Of a stretch of 54,539 nt of DNA, positions 1-7,285 are shown one piece after another. The notes under the pieces are model-generated. The model did no database searches, was not told the origin of the DNA, and saw only the letters and a program-made list of their open reading frames with translations. This DNA is from a virus, in the IMG/VR virus record IMGVR_UViG_3300032214_000203, positions 1 to 54,539 of that record, one strand, 5' to 3'. Within the stretch, counting starts at the first letter, position 1; the number at the start of each line of letters is the position of its first letter. Position numbers and translations under genes: made by a program.

Positions 1-1
1 C

Positions 2-292
2 CGCAGACAGGCAGCGGCTGACGGCGTAATCAGGGTGTTTGAGGGCAGCGAGGGAGTTTTTCGAGACTTTGTGCCAGTGGAGCGGTTGATTGAGGTTCAT
101 AAACGCTTCTTTGACTTGGACGTTTGCGGCGTGTATAACTTAGGAACAGGAAACGTTCAGTCCTTTATGGACGTTGCTACGTCCGTGGCCATTGAAACCA
201 ATGCGGAGATTGTCACCGTGCCGATGCCTGAAATCTCTGGTTATCAGCGGTACACGCGGGCAGACATGACAAAAACAAACGCCATGCTCTAG
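2..292 (+). CDS. hldD: ADP-L-glycero-D-manno-heptose 6-epimerase-like, C-terminal part
   Basis: The reading frame is open from the left edge, so the 5' end lies outside the window. The visible 96 residues match the C-terminal half of HldD/RfaD: FEGSE followed by RDFV (the substrate-binding segment), then YNLGTGNVQSF, and a PMPE...YQRYTRADMT segment corresponding to the IPFP...RYQAFTQADL region of HldD. HldD is an NAD(P)-dependent short-chain epimerase that makes ADP-L-glycero-D-manno-heptose for LPS inner core. The N-terminal Rossmann GxxGxxG part is not visible. An internal GTG at 35 would give a truncated protein without the cofactor site and is not the start. A phage copy next to tail genes suggests modification of host LPS or a recycled sugar-nucleotide enzyme (inference). 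Confidence 0.8.
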   Translation, partial: RRQAAADGVIRVFEGSEGVFRDFVPVERLIEVHKRFFDLDVCGVYNLGTGNVQSFMDVATSVAIETNAEIVTVPMPEISGYQRYTRADMTKTNAML

Positions 293-301
293 GATGCCAC
301 A

Positions 302-2221
302 ATGCCGCTCTCAAAGCTCCAGTTCCAGCCCGGCATCAACCGTGAATCAACCTCGTACAGCAATGAGGGTGGCTGGTTCGACGTGGACAAGATGCGCTTT
401 CGCGCTGGCTATCCAGAGAAGATTGGCGGTTGGGTTAAGCTGGGCCTGAAATCATTCTTGGGAACGTGCCGTGCTCTGCATGCGTGGAGAACGATTAACC
501 TAGACAACTATCTGGGTCTTGGCACGAACCTCAAGTACTACATCGAAGAAGGCGAAGGCTACTACGACATCACACCAATCAGGGCGACGACCACTGCCGG
601 GGATGTGACTTTTGCCGCAGTCAATGGGTCTTCTGTTCTTACGGTTTCTGACACGGCACATGGTGCTGTAGCTGGCGACTTCGTCACTTTCACGGGGGCC
701 ACCAGCTTAGGTGGGAACATCACAGCCGCAATCCTGAACCAAGAGTATCAGATTGCAACAATCGTCAACGACAACTCGTACACCATTGTTGCTCGTGCCG
801 TGAACACAGTTGCGGATATTACGGTTGATGGGCAGTACACACCCGTGCCTGTGCTTGCCAACGCATCTGATAGCGGAGACGGCGGCGCGGCTGTTGTCGG
901 TGCCTATCAGATCAATACTGGCATCGACACCTCAATTTATGGAAACGGCTGGGGCGCATCGTTTTGGGGCCGTGGCACTTGGGGTTCCGGTGCATCCATT
1001 GATGCGTTGACCGATACGCTCCGCATTTGGTCGCACGACAACTTTGGTGAAGACCTAATCATCAACGTCTATAACGGTGGCATCTATTACTGGGATGCTT
1101 CTGTAGCAACACCCCTTGCGCAGAGAGCCGTTCCATTGACGGCACTGAGCGGTGCCAGCAACCCGCCCACAGTGGCGGCTAAGATCATTGTCTCTGACGT
1201 GGACAGGCACGTTATTGCTTTCGGGTGCAACCCTCTTGGTTCGTCAACGCAAGACCCCCTGCTCATTCGATTCTCCGATCAGGAAAACGCGGCAGACTGG
1301 ACTCCGACAACGACGAACACGGCTGGTGATTTGCTTGTTGGTTCAGGGTCTCGGATCGTCGCTGCTGTTGAGACACGTCAGCAGATACTTGTGTTCACTG
1401 ACATCTCAGTTCACGCGATGCAGTACCTCGGCCCTCCGTTCACATTCGGCATCAACATGATGGCAGAAGGCACAACCATCGTTGGGCCAAACGCTGTTGT
1501 CGCCGTAGATGACAGTGTGTTCTGGATGGGGCAGACAGAGTTCTATGTCTACAACGGCTCTGTGCAAAAGCTTCCCTGTTCTGTCCGGGATTATGTTTTC
1601 TCAAACTTCAACACAGACCAGATCGAGAAGGTGTTCTGCTCGACCAATACATCCTTTGCGGAAATCTGGTGGTTCTATCCTTCTGCCAATAGCGACGTTC
1701 TAGACCGCTACGTCGTTTACAATTACGAACAGAACATCTGGTATTACGGATCGATAGCGCGCAGTGCGTGGATCGACCGTGGCGTTGTTGGCTTCCCAAT
1801 AGCTGCAGGCTTGGATGGTTATCTCTACTATCATGAAAACGGCTTTGATGATGGCAGCACATCGCCATCCTCGGCCATCAATGCCTACATTGAGTCAAGT
1901 CAGTTCGACATTGCTGATGGCAACAACTTCAGTTTCGTGAGCCGCCTGATCCCGGACATCACGTTTAGAAACTCTAGTGCGGCATCGCCATCTGTAGTGT
2001 TTACGATGAAGGCACGAAACTTCCCCGGAGGTGCCTACCTGCAGGATGACAGCGAGACTGTCACCAAGACCGCATCAGTGCCAGTCGAACAGTTCACCAA
2101 TCAGGTGTACGTCAGGCTGCGGGGCAGGTCTATGGCGTTGAAGGTTGAGTCTTTGACAAAAGGAATTGGCTGGAGACTAGGCTCTCCGAGGATTGATGTC
2201 AGACCTGATGGTAGGCGCTGA
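302..2221 (+). CDS. tail hub/nozzle candidate (P22 gp10-like family)
   Basis: A 639-residue protein beginning PLSKLQFQPGINRE, then a KMRFRAGYPEKIGGW segment. This N-terminal signature is typical of a large family of podophage virion proteins that I associate with P22 gp10-like stabilisation proteins or T7 gp12-like nozzles; the assignment is by pattern, not alignment. Residues about 100-170 form an inserted beta-rich module (AHGAVAGDFVTF ... SYTIVARAV) resembling the FCCH/Ig-like modules of phage tail proteins. The start follows AGGA with an 8-nt spacer. The stop overlaps the next start (TGATG), so the two are translationally coupled. Confidence 0.6.
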   Translation: MPLSKLQFQPGINRESTSYSNEGGWFDVDKMRFRAGYPEKIGGWVKLGLKSFLGTCRALHAWRTINLDNYLGLGTNLKYYIEEGEGYYDITPIRATTTAGDVTFAAVNGSSVLTVSDTAHGAVAGDFVTFTGATSLGGNITAAILNQEYQIATIVNDNSYTIVARAVNTVADITVDGQYTPVPVLANASDSGDGGAAVVGAYQINTGIDTSIYGNGWGASFWGRGTWGSGASIDALTDTLRIWSHDNFGEDLIINVYNGGIYYWDASVATPLAQRAVPLTALSGASNPPTVAAKIIVSDVDRHVIAFGCNPLGSSTQDPLLIRFSDQENAADWTPTTTNTAGDLLVGSGSRIVAAVETRQQILVFTDISVHAMQYLGPPFTFGINMMAEGTTIVGPNAVVAVDDSVFWMGQTEFYVYNGSVQKLPCSVRDYVFSNFNTDQIEKVFCSTNTSFAEIWWFYPSANSDVLDRYVVYNYEQNIWYYGSIARSAWIDRGVVGFPIAAGLDGYLYYHENGFDDGSTSPSSAINAYIESSQFDIADGNNFSFVSRLIPDITFRNSSAASPSVVFTMKARNFPGGAYLQDDSETVTKTASVPVEQFTNQVYVRLRGRSMALKVESLTKGIGWRLGSPRIDVRPDGRR

Positions 2222-2520
2222 TGTCAAACAGGCTTGTTCCAGCACCATACTTTCCAATTCCTCCGAGGGAGTACGATCAGAGGTACTTCAACGAGATCAT
2301 CCGTGCGTTCTCCCTATATCTAGATCAGTCACGCAATCCCGGTGAAGGCAGGAATACCTTTTCTGTTTTTACCAACCTGCAAACTGACGATTTTGGCTTA
2401 GAGACTGGGGCTATATTTAACCACGGTGGGTATGTTAAGATCACGCAGGAAAACACACCACACGTTCGTGGGTCGTCTGGCACTGGCCTTGTCGGCTCCG
2501 TTACCGTGACAACGACATAG
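2221..2520 (+). CDS. small virion-associated protein, unknown
   Basis: A 99-residue protein starting inside the stop codon of the tail hub gene (TGATG). It has a conserved-looking front (PAPYFPIPPREYDQRYFNEI) and an end reading VGSVTVTTT. Almost the same ending (VGSVGTVTVVTT) closes the protein at 48673-48987, so the two may share a short C-terminal module. No catalytic motif or membrane segment is visible. Position between the tail hub and a proline-rich protein argues for a virion or assembly role (inference). Confidence 0.65.
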   Translation: MSNRLVPAPYFPIPPREYDQRYFNEIIRAFSLYLDQSRNPGEGRNTFSVFTNLQTDDFGLETGAIFNHGGYVKITQENTPHVRGSSGTGLVGSVTVTTT

Positions 2521-2550
2521 TCAGGTTGACGCCGGAAGAGGAAGAACATT

Positions 2551-3381
2551 ATGGGACTTGGCCGAGACAGAAGTGAAAGAAGTGCGCCCGGAGAGGGTAT
2601 TCGCGGCGTGGGTCAGGGCATTGCCAGAGACGTAGCCATGGGGTTTTCAGCGGGGTTTGGGAACCGCGACAAGCAGGCCTCAAACCTCTCAAACAGAGGC
2701 TATACTGACAAAGACATCCGGGACTACCAAGAGCGCACTGCAGCGACGATGGAACGGAATCGTCAAGAGCAGGCCCAGCGTGATCGTGGTGGCAGGGACA
2801 GGAATGAGAGTCTTCCGCCCCGTGTCACGTTGCCAGTTGAGCCGCCAATTACCACGATGCCCATCACACCGGGCCCAGTAACTCCGCCGCCACCGCCTCA
2901 GGTTACACCAGAGATGCGCCGTGAGGCTCTGCGTATTTTTGAATCTCAGCGTGGTGCTGGGCAAGTTCCGTATCAGATGATGCCGTATCAGCAGGGTCTT
3001 GGTAGCTTGCCAATGCAGCAGAATCCCAATGCAAGCCCTGCATTCCAGTACGCAGCTCAGAACTACTCGCGCCTTGGTGGCTCTCAGCGCCTGATGGATC
3101 GCCCCATGGAGATGATGAGCGTGGCTGAGCGCCAGCGAATCAACGAGATGGCGCAAGGTATGCTACCACAGACGCCGCCACAAGTCGGCCCAAATGAAGT
3201 TGCGTCGATACTGTCCAGAATGAGCGCGGGCAAGGGCGGCGGGATGGTTCAGCCTCAGACGCCACGACCTATGCCTCGGCCCAGCCAAGTAAACAATAGA
3301 CCATTGCCCGGTTCTTCTGGCGCAAACCCCAGCATGGGCGGTCTTATGAGCATGCGTAACCGCTTTATGCCGCCTCGATAA
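2551..3381 (+). CDS. proline/glutamine/methionine-rich protein, unknown
   Basis: A 276-residue low-complexity protein: a basic, glycine-rich N-terminus, a charged Arg/Glu helix-like region at about 55-85, a Pro-rich linker (TPPPPPQVTPEMRR) near 110-125, and a Pro/Met/Gln-rich C-terminal half ending MRNRFMPPR. No enzymatic motif is seen. RBS-like GAGGAAG precedes the ATG. The composition is like that of intrinsically disordered internal or tail-tip virion proteins, but the function is unknown. Confidence 0.6.
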   Translation: MGLGRDRSERSAPGEGIRGVGQGIARDVAMGFSAGFGNRDKQASNLSNRGYTDKDIRDYQERTAATMERNRQEQAQRDRGGRDRNESLPPRVTLPVEPPITTMPITPGPVTPPPPPQVTPEMRREALRIFESQRGAGQVPYQMMPYQQGLGSLPMQQNPNASPAFQYAAQNYSRLGGSQRLMDRPMEMMSVAERQRINEMAQGMLPQTPPQVGPNEVASILSRMSAGKGGGMVQPQTPRPMPRPSQVNNRPLPGSSGANPSMGGLMSMRNRFMPPR

Positions 3382-3404
3382 GTCACGCAGGTCGGAGTCA
3401 TTAA

Positions 3405-3614
3405 ATGTCCACAGAAGATTCTGTTAACAAGCGCCTTGACCTGATTGAGCCACGAGTTGGACAATTGGAGCGCGATGTGTCGTCCATAAAAACTGAGGTT
3501 CGCATCCAGTTCAAAGAATTGTTCAATAGAACAAAACGGCTGGAAGGCATTCTGGTTGGCACTGCTGGGACAATCATCATCATGCTCATGGGAATACTTT
3601 TTAAAATGGGGTGA
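3405..3614 (+). CDS. XhlA/hemolysin-like coiled-coil membrane protein (lysis accessory)
   Basis: A 69-residue protein with a charged heptad-rich helix (residues about 8-48, RLDLIEPRVGQLERDVSSIK and following) and one C-terminal transmembrane segment (GTAGTIIIMLMGILF). This coiled coil plus C-terminal TM plan is that of XhlA/holin-associated proteins. It opens the lysis cassette, upstream of two further small membrane proteins, a secreted nuclease and the endolysin. Start is preceded by GGAG at good spacing. A perfect GTTC-N4-GAAC palindrome lies inside the gene at 3521-3532. Confidence 0.6.
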   Translation: MSTEDSVNKRLDLIEPRVGQLERDVSSIKTEVRIQFKELFNRTKRLEGILVGTAGTIIIMLMGILFKMG

Positions 3615-3623
3615 GGTGGTAGG

Positions 3624-3809
3624 ATGTTTGAGAAGATTGTCTGGTCAGCAGTCGCGGCCTTTGTTGTGGCGATCATCTATTTTTCTGGTGACGGGTTCTA
3701 TCGTTACCCGTGCCAAGACCCGGTCAACTGGGCTGCGCTTGAATGCACACCACCGATTTGCCTTCGCACTGGCATGTGCGCCACTGACCTGACGGGAGAC
3801 TCGCAATGA
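3624..3809 (+). CDS. small single-TM cysteine-containing protein of the lysis cassette
   Basis: A 61-residue protein with an N-terminal transmembrane segment (IVWSAVAAFVVAIIYF, residues 5-20) followed by a short soluble tail with four cysteines (CQDP, CTPPIC, MC). In an N-in/C-out orientation the cysteines would face the periplasm and could form disulfides. Function unknown; a spanin-like or holin-modulating role is possible from context only. GAGGT lies upstream and the stop overlaps the next ATG (ATGA). Confidence 0.6.
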   Translation: MFEKIVWSAVAAFVVAIIYFSGDGFYRYPCQDPVNWAALECTPPICLRTGMCATDLTGDSQ

Positions 3810-4087
3810 GCAAGAACGACCCTGACTTTATGGAAGCCAAGCTGCGTTACTTCATTGGCGTGGCACTGACCGTGATCCTTGGTGGCACCATCTTTGTCAT
3901 TCTCTATTCGCTGGTCTTCGTGACCCAGCCGCTCGGCGAGTCAAGCGAGAACGACCGCAAGTTCTTTGAACTTCTAACACCCATTGCCTCGTTCATCGTT
4001 GGGGCCTTGGGCGGCGTGATGGCCGCTGGCAACAACCGAAACCGTGGCAACAATGACGAGCCGCCAAGACAGGAGTACACAGAATGA
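3806..4087 (+). CDS. two-TM holin candidate
   Basis: A 93-residue protein with two hydrophobic segments (residues about 13-36, FIGVALTVILGG...LYSLVFV, and about 53-71, LLTPIASFIVGALGGVMAAG) and a hydrophilic Asn/Arg-rich tail. Small size, two TM helices, charged C-terminus and its place three genes before the endolysin fit a holin that permeabilises the inner membrane. There is no family-specific motif, so the call is contextual. It overlaps both neighbours by 4 nt (ATGA), indicating one translational unit. Confidence 0.55.
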   Translation: MSKNDPDFMEAKLRYFIGVALTVILGGTIFVILYSLVFVTQPLGESSENDRKFFELLTPIASFIVGALGGVMAAGNNRNRGNNDEPPRQEYTE

Positions 4088-4311
4088 TTGGTAAACTTAT
4101 TGGGATGTTCATGGGGCGCAAGCTCAAAGAGAAGGCTGTTGACGTGGTCTTGGACAAGGTGAACCTGCCTGACCCGGTGGAGAACGCAATCAAGGTTGCG
4201 GCCACTGGCAACGTCGGTGACCTGCTCGGCGGCATGGGCAAGGACATGGCGCAGGAAGCTGTGCTTGAACAGATCACCAAGAAGGTGCCGATCAAGAGAC
4301 CGAAGAAGTGA
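4084..4311 (+). CDS. small basic amphipathic protein, unknown
   Basis: A 75-residue protein with a Met/Gly-rich N-terminus, a Lys-rich helix and a glycine-containing middle (VGDLLGGMGKD), ending VPIKRPKK. No clear transmembrane span. It overlaps the holin candidate by 4 nt and the secreted nuclease start by 4 nt (GTGA), so it is co-translated with the lysis cassette. Function not recognised. Confidence 0.6.
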   Translation: MIGKLIGMFMGRKLKEKAVDVVLDKVNLPDPVENAIKVAATGNVGDLLGGMGKDMAQEAVLEQITKKVPIKRPKK

Positions 4312-4715
4312 AGTGGCTTGGCATTCTCTTCCTGTCGGCCAGCCCCGCGCTGGCTGACCAGTATGAGATCACCCGCGTGATCGATGGCGACACGGTTGAG
4401 ATCGCCGTGGACTTCCTGCCGAAGCCCCTGCCACCCAAGCTGTCGATCCGCGTGATGGGCATTGATACACCCGAGAAGGCACCGCGCGCTCAGTGTGATG
4501 CCGAGGCAGCGTTGGCTAAGAAGGCAACCGCCTTTACCAAGCGGGCAGTTTCCGACGCCCTCGAGGTTGAAGTCGTGATCCTCAAGTGGGACAAGTATGG
4601 TGGCCGGGTGTTGGGCGAGGTCTACCTAGATCATCAGAGCCTCGCTCAAAGCCTGATCTCTGCAGGTCTTGCCCGTCCGTACAAGGGTGAAGCAAAACAA
4701 TCTTGGTGTGAATAG
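4308..4715 (+). CDS. secreted staphylococcal-nuclease-like (thermonuclease) protein
   Basis: A 135-residue SNase-fold nuclease. Residues 1-16 look like a cleavable signal peptide (LGILFLSASPALA followed by D17). Core motifs: VIDGDTVEI (D28), IRVMGIDTPE with R48, D53, T54 and E56, and WDKYGGR with R100; these correspond to Arg35, Asp40, Thr41, Glu43 and Arg87 of staphylococcal nuclease, so the active site appears intact. The predicted role is calcium-dependent phosphodiester cleavage in the periplasm or outside the cell. It starts with GTG overlapping the previous stop and lies directly before the endolysin, suggesting release at lysis (inference). Confidence 0.85.
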   Translation: MKWLGILFLSASPALADQYEITRVIDGDTVEIAVDFLPKPLPPKLSIRVMGIDTPEKAPRAQCDAEAALAKKATAFTKRAVSDALEVEVVILKWDKYGGRVLGEVYLDHQSLAQSLISAGLARPYKGEAKQSWCE

Positions 4716-4724
4716 GAGCCGTAG

Positions 4725-5612
4725 ATGACCCTGCTAACCGTCGATCAACTGCGCGCCATGATCCCGACCAACAAGGAGGTCGAGGAGTGGTGTGAAGCAT
4801 TGAATGAAATGCTGCCGAAGTATGGCATCACCACCGACAAGCGCATTGCCAGCTTTGTCAGCCAGTGCGCCCATGAGAGCATGGACTTCCGCGTGTTGGA
4901 GGAGAACCTGAACTACAAGGAGTCCACGCTGCTGCGCGTGTTCCCGCGCTACTTTGGCCCCGGCAAAGAGAACGCCGCCGAATATGCGGGCAAGCCTGAG
5001 AAGATTGCCAACTATGTGTACATGGATAAGAACCGCTCCAAGGCGGGTGCTTTAGGCAACCAAAAAGATGGGGATGGTTTTTTATTCAGAGGAAAAGGTC
5101 TGAAACAAGTTACTGGCCGTGCGAATACGACCGCATTCGGCAAGACCGTTGGCATGACCGCCGAGGAAGCTGCTGAGTATCTCCTGACCAAGAAGGGCGC
5201 ACTTGAGAGCGCGCTGTGGTTCTGGGGTAGCCGCAACCTGAACGAGGTCGCAGACACGGGCGACGTGACACGTCTCACCAAAATCATCAACGGAGGCGAC
5301 ATTGGCCTCGCGGATCGCAAGGCACGCTATGCCAAGGCCATGGCAGCTATGGGCGGGGCTGTCACTGCGCCCGCTCCTGCCGCCTCTCCAGCGGCCTCCG
5401 TTGGAACTCTACGCAAGGGCTCAAAGGGGGATGCTGTCAAGAAGATGCAGGCTGCGCTTGGCATCAAAGCTGATGGAGACTTTGGGCCCGGAACAGAAGC
5501 TGCCGTTAAGAAGTGGCAGGCTGCCAATGGGCTAACGGCTGATGGCATCGTTGGCCCAAGGACTATGGAGAAGCTGTTCAGCAAAGCGCCCAAACAACAA
5601 AGGTTCAAATGA
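4725..5612 (+). CDS. endolysin: GH19 chitinase/lysozyme domain plus peptidoglycan-binding domain
   Basis: A 295-residue protein. Residues about 40-205 form a GH19 lysozyme-type domain: QCAHES (catalytic Glu51), ENLNYKES (Glu60), an FPRYF segment, a KIANYVY segment, then [13 protein letters not shown] Ala/Pro linker at about 208-222 leads to a PG_binding_1 domain ([18 protein letters not shown] ... [16 protein letters not shown] ... DGIVGPRT) at about 225-290. It degrades the glycan strand at lysis. No signal peptide, so it needs the upstream holin candidate. AGGAG is well placed before the ATG. The stop codon lies inside the palindrome at 5603-5614. Confidence 0.9.
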   Translation: MTLLTVDQLRAMIPTNKEVEEWCEALNEMLPKYGITTDKRIASFVSQCAHESMDFRVLEENLNYKESTLLRVFPRYFGPGKENAAEYAGKPEKIANYVYMDKNRSKAGALGNQKDGDGFLFRGKGLKQVTGRANTTAFGKTVGMTAEEAAEYLLTKKGALESALWFWGSRNLNEVADTGDVTRLTKIINGGDIGLADRKARYAKAMAAMGGAVTAPAPAASPAASVGTLRKGSKGDAVKKMQAALGIKADGDFGPGTEAAVKKWQAANGLTADGIVGPRTMEKLFSKAPKQQRFK

Positions 5613-5614
5613 AC
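5603..5614. promoter_or_regulatory. GTTC-N4-GAAC palindrome, endolysin/virion boundary
   Basis: Perfect palindrome GTTCAAATGAAC followed by TTTT, overlapping the endolysin stop codon and 52 nt before the next gene. A TAATAT that could act as a -10 box lies 24 nt further on, without a good -35. One of 12 perfect copies in the window. Confidence 0.5.
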
Positions 5615-5665
5615 TTTTAATGTTGGCACCTTGGTGCTAATATCTGCCAAACGTTGAGGTACGCC

Positions 5666-6805
5666 ATGGTTTTGCCACTCCTTATGTCGCTGGGTCTGCC
5701 TGCGCTTGCCGCATCCGGGTCTATCCCTTTCCTTACAACACTGGCCGGAACCGTTGGGACGGCAGGTCTTGCTGGTCTGGGTGCTGGACTTGGATCGTTT
5801 ATTCAAACGGGAGACCTTGGAGAGGGAATCAAGACTGGCCTAACGTCTTTCCTTGGCGGGAAAGTCCTTGGTGGAATCACCGGAGGATCAGGCGCTGCCA
5901 ATGCGCCCATGACGGAGACTGCAATCGGTAACCTTCCAACGCCCCGCTTCTTGCAGGCAGCGCCAGCCGCTAGTGGGGCTGCGGCTGGAACGGCTGGCAG
6001 GGGCGTTCTTGGAAACCTCTTCTCCTCGCCCGGAATGCAACAGGCAGCGGCTGGGGCATTCGCTCCGGGTGTGTTTCAGGCTGGCATGATTGGGCAGACC
6101 ATGTCCGACATGAGCATGGCTCAGAGACAAGCCAGCGATGCAGAGCGCAAGAAAAAAGAAAAAGAAGAAGCCGGAAAGCCACCGATGCCGAGGCCTATGC
6201 GGGCGACATACAACCCAGACCCTTATGCAAGTGGTGGCGGAGAAGGTCTTTACTTCCAGTATCAGAGACCTCCGGCACCTCCCGGATACACCCCGCAATA
6301 TCCATACTACTATTCAAGTGGTGGCATCCTTGGTCTGCGCCGCATGCAAGAGGGCGGAGAGGCTGAGGTCGAAGTCGAAGTCGAAGACGAGATGGAAGCC
6401 AATGGCATGAACGAAAAGGATGTCATTGTTGAGGCCATTCGCGCCATCAAAGGCGCATCTGATCGACCTGAAATTGTTTTGGGAATGTTCGTTCAGAAAT
6501 ACGGAGAGGATGCGCTGCGTGATCTCGTTGATCGCGTCCAGTCTGGTGAGCTTGATGATACTGTCGAGCGTTTTGCTGAAGGCGAGAAGGGCATTGTTCG
6601 CGGCCCCGGAGATGGTTCCGGCGTAGACGACATGGTGCCCGCCACCCTAGAGGGTGAGCAAGATGTTCTTCTCTCTGATGGGGAGTTTGTGTTGAGGAAG
6701 AAGACCGCCGATGCTCTGGAGAAAGCTTACGGTGGTGGCTTCCTTGATATTGTAAATCGTTCGGAAGATGATGCTCCAAGGAAACTCGAAGCAATGGTGG
6801 GATAA
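5666..6805 (+). CDS. virion-associated protein with hydrophobic N-terminus, unknown
   Basis: A 379-residue protein from an ATG preceded by GAGGT (7-nt spacer); a TTG four codons upstream is less likely. The first 60 residues are hydrophobic and glycine-rich (MVLPLLMSLGLPALAASG then TTLAGTVGTAGLAGLGAG), able to insert in a membrane. A Lys/Glu patch (ERKKKEKEEAG) and a Tyr/Pro-rich linker follow, then an acidic EVEVEVEDEME run. The C-terminal 130 residues contain GPGDGSGVDDMVPATL and LSDGEFVLRKKTADAL, a module I recognise from aquatic phage virion proteins of unknown function. Probably an internal or ejected protein (inference). Confidence 0.65.
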   Translation: MVLPLLMSLGLPALAASGSIPFLTTLAGTVGTAGLAGLGAGLGSFIQTGDLGEGIKTGLTSFLGGKVLGGITGGSGAANAPMTETAIGNLPTPRFLQAAPAASGAAAGTAGRGVLGNLFSSPGMQQAAAGAFAPGVFQAGMIGQTMSDMSMAQRQASDAERKKKEKEEAGKPPMPRPMRATYNPDPYASGGGEGLYFQYQRPPAPPGYTPQYPYYYSSGGILGLRRMQEGGEAEVEVEVEDEMEANGMNEKDVIVEAIRAIKGASDRPEIVLGMFVQKYGEDALRDLVDRVQSGELDDTVERFAEGEKGIVRGPGDGSGVDDMVPATLEGEQDVLLSDGEFVLRKKTADALEKAYGGGFLDIVNRSEDDAPRKLEAMVG

Positions 6806-7285
6806 GTGCTGAGAATAAGTTCGGTGCCGCAAGACGCGGTGAGGATGGTATGGAAGGATGTTGACCGGGTACTGAGAAAAAGCGTAGCGACCGTCAAGAA
6901 CAAGTCTGATGTTATCGACATTTTAGATGGCATGTTTGATGGGACATACGCTCTTTGGGTCGTACTGGATGACGACAACAACATCGTTGCTGCATTCACC
7001 ACACGACTGATTGTGTATCCGCAGCGAAGGGCACTAGCCTTAGATTGGGTTGGCGGCACCCGCATGAAGGAATGGGCCGATCAGATGATTGACACCATGA
7101 TGCGCTACGCGGGTGAACTGGGGTGTGAACACCTCGAAGGATATGGTAGAAAAGGCTGGGGTAGGTTCTTGGAGAAGTATGGATTCTATCCAGAATACAC
7201 AGCCTACCGAATGGAGTTGAGCGATGGGCAAGGGCAGATCACAGGCACCGACAGAGTCAACGGTACGGCAAACGAATCTACCTGA
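6806..7285 (+). CDS. GNAT-like acetyltransferase-fold protein
   Basis: A 159-residue protein starting with GTG directly after the previous stop. The pattern ALWVVLDDDNNIVAAFTTRL, then ALALDWVGG, a long helix (MKEWADQMIDTMMRYAGELG), and a LEGYGRKGWGRFLEKYGF ending resembles the GNAT-like proteins found beside virion genes in many phages. The acetyl-CoA loop (Q/RxxGxG/A) is not clear, so the enzyme activity may be lost. A second in-frame ATG at 6845 also has an RBS. The 3' end overlaps the next gene by 62 nt, a long overlap. Confidence 0.55.
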   Translation: MLRISSVPQDAVRMVWKDVDRVLRKSVATVKNKSDVIDILDGMFDGTYALWVVLDDDNNIVAAFTTRLIVYPQRRALALDWVGGTRMKEWADQMIDTMMRYAGELGCEHLEGYGRKGWGRFLEKYGFYPEYTAYRMELSDGQGQITGTDRVNGTANEST

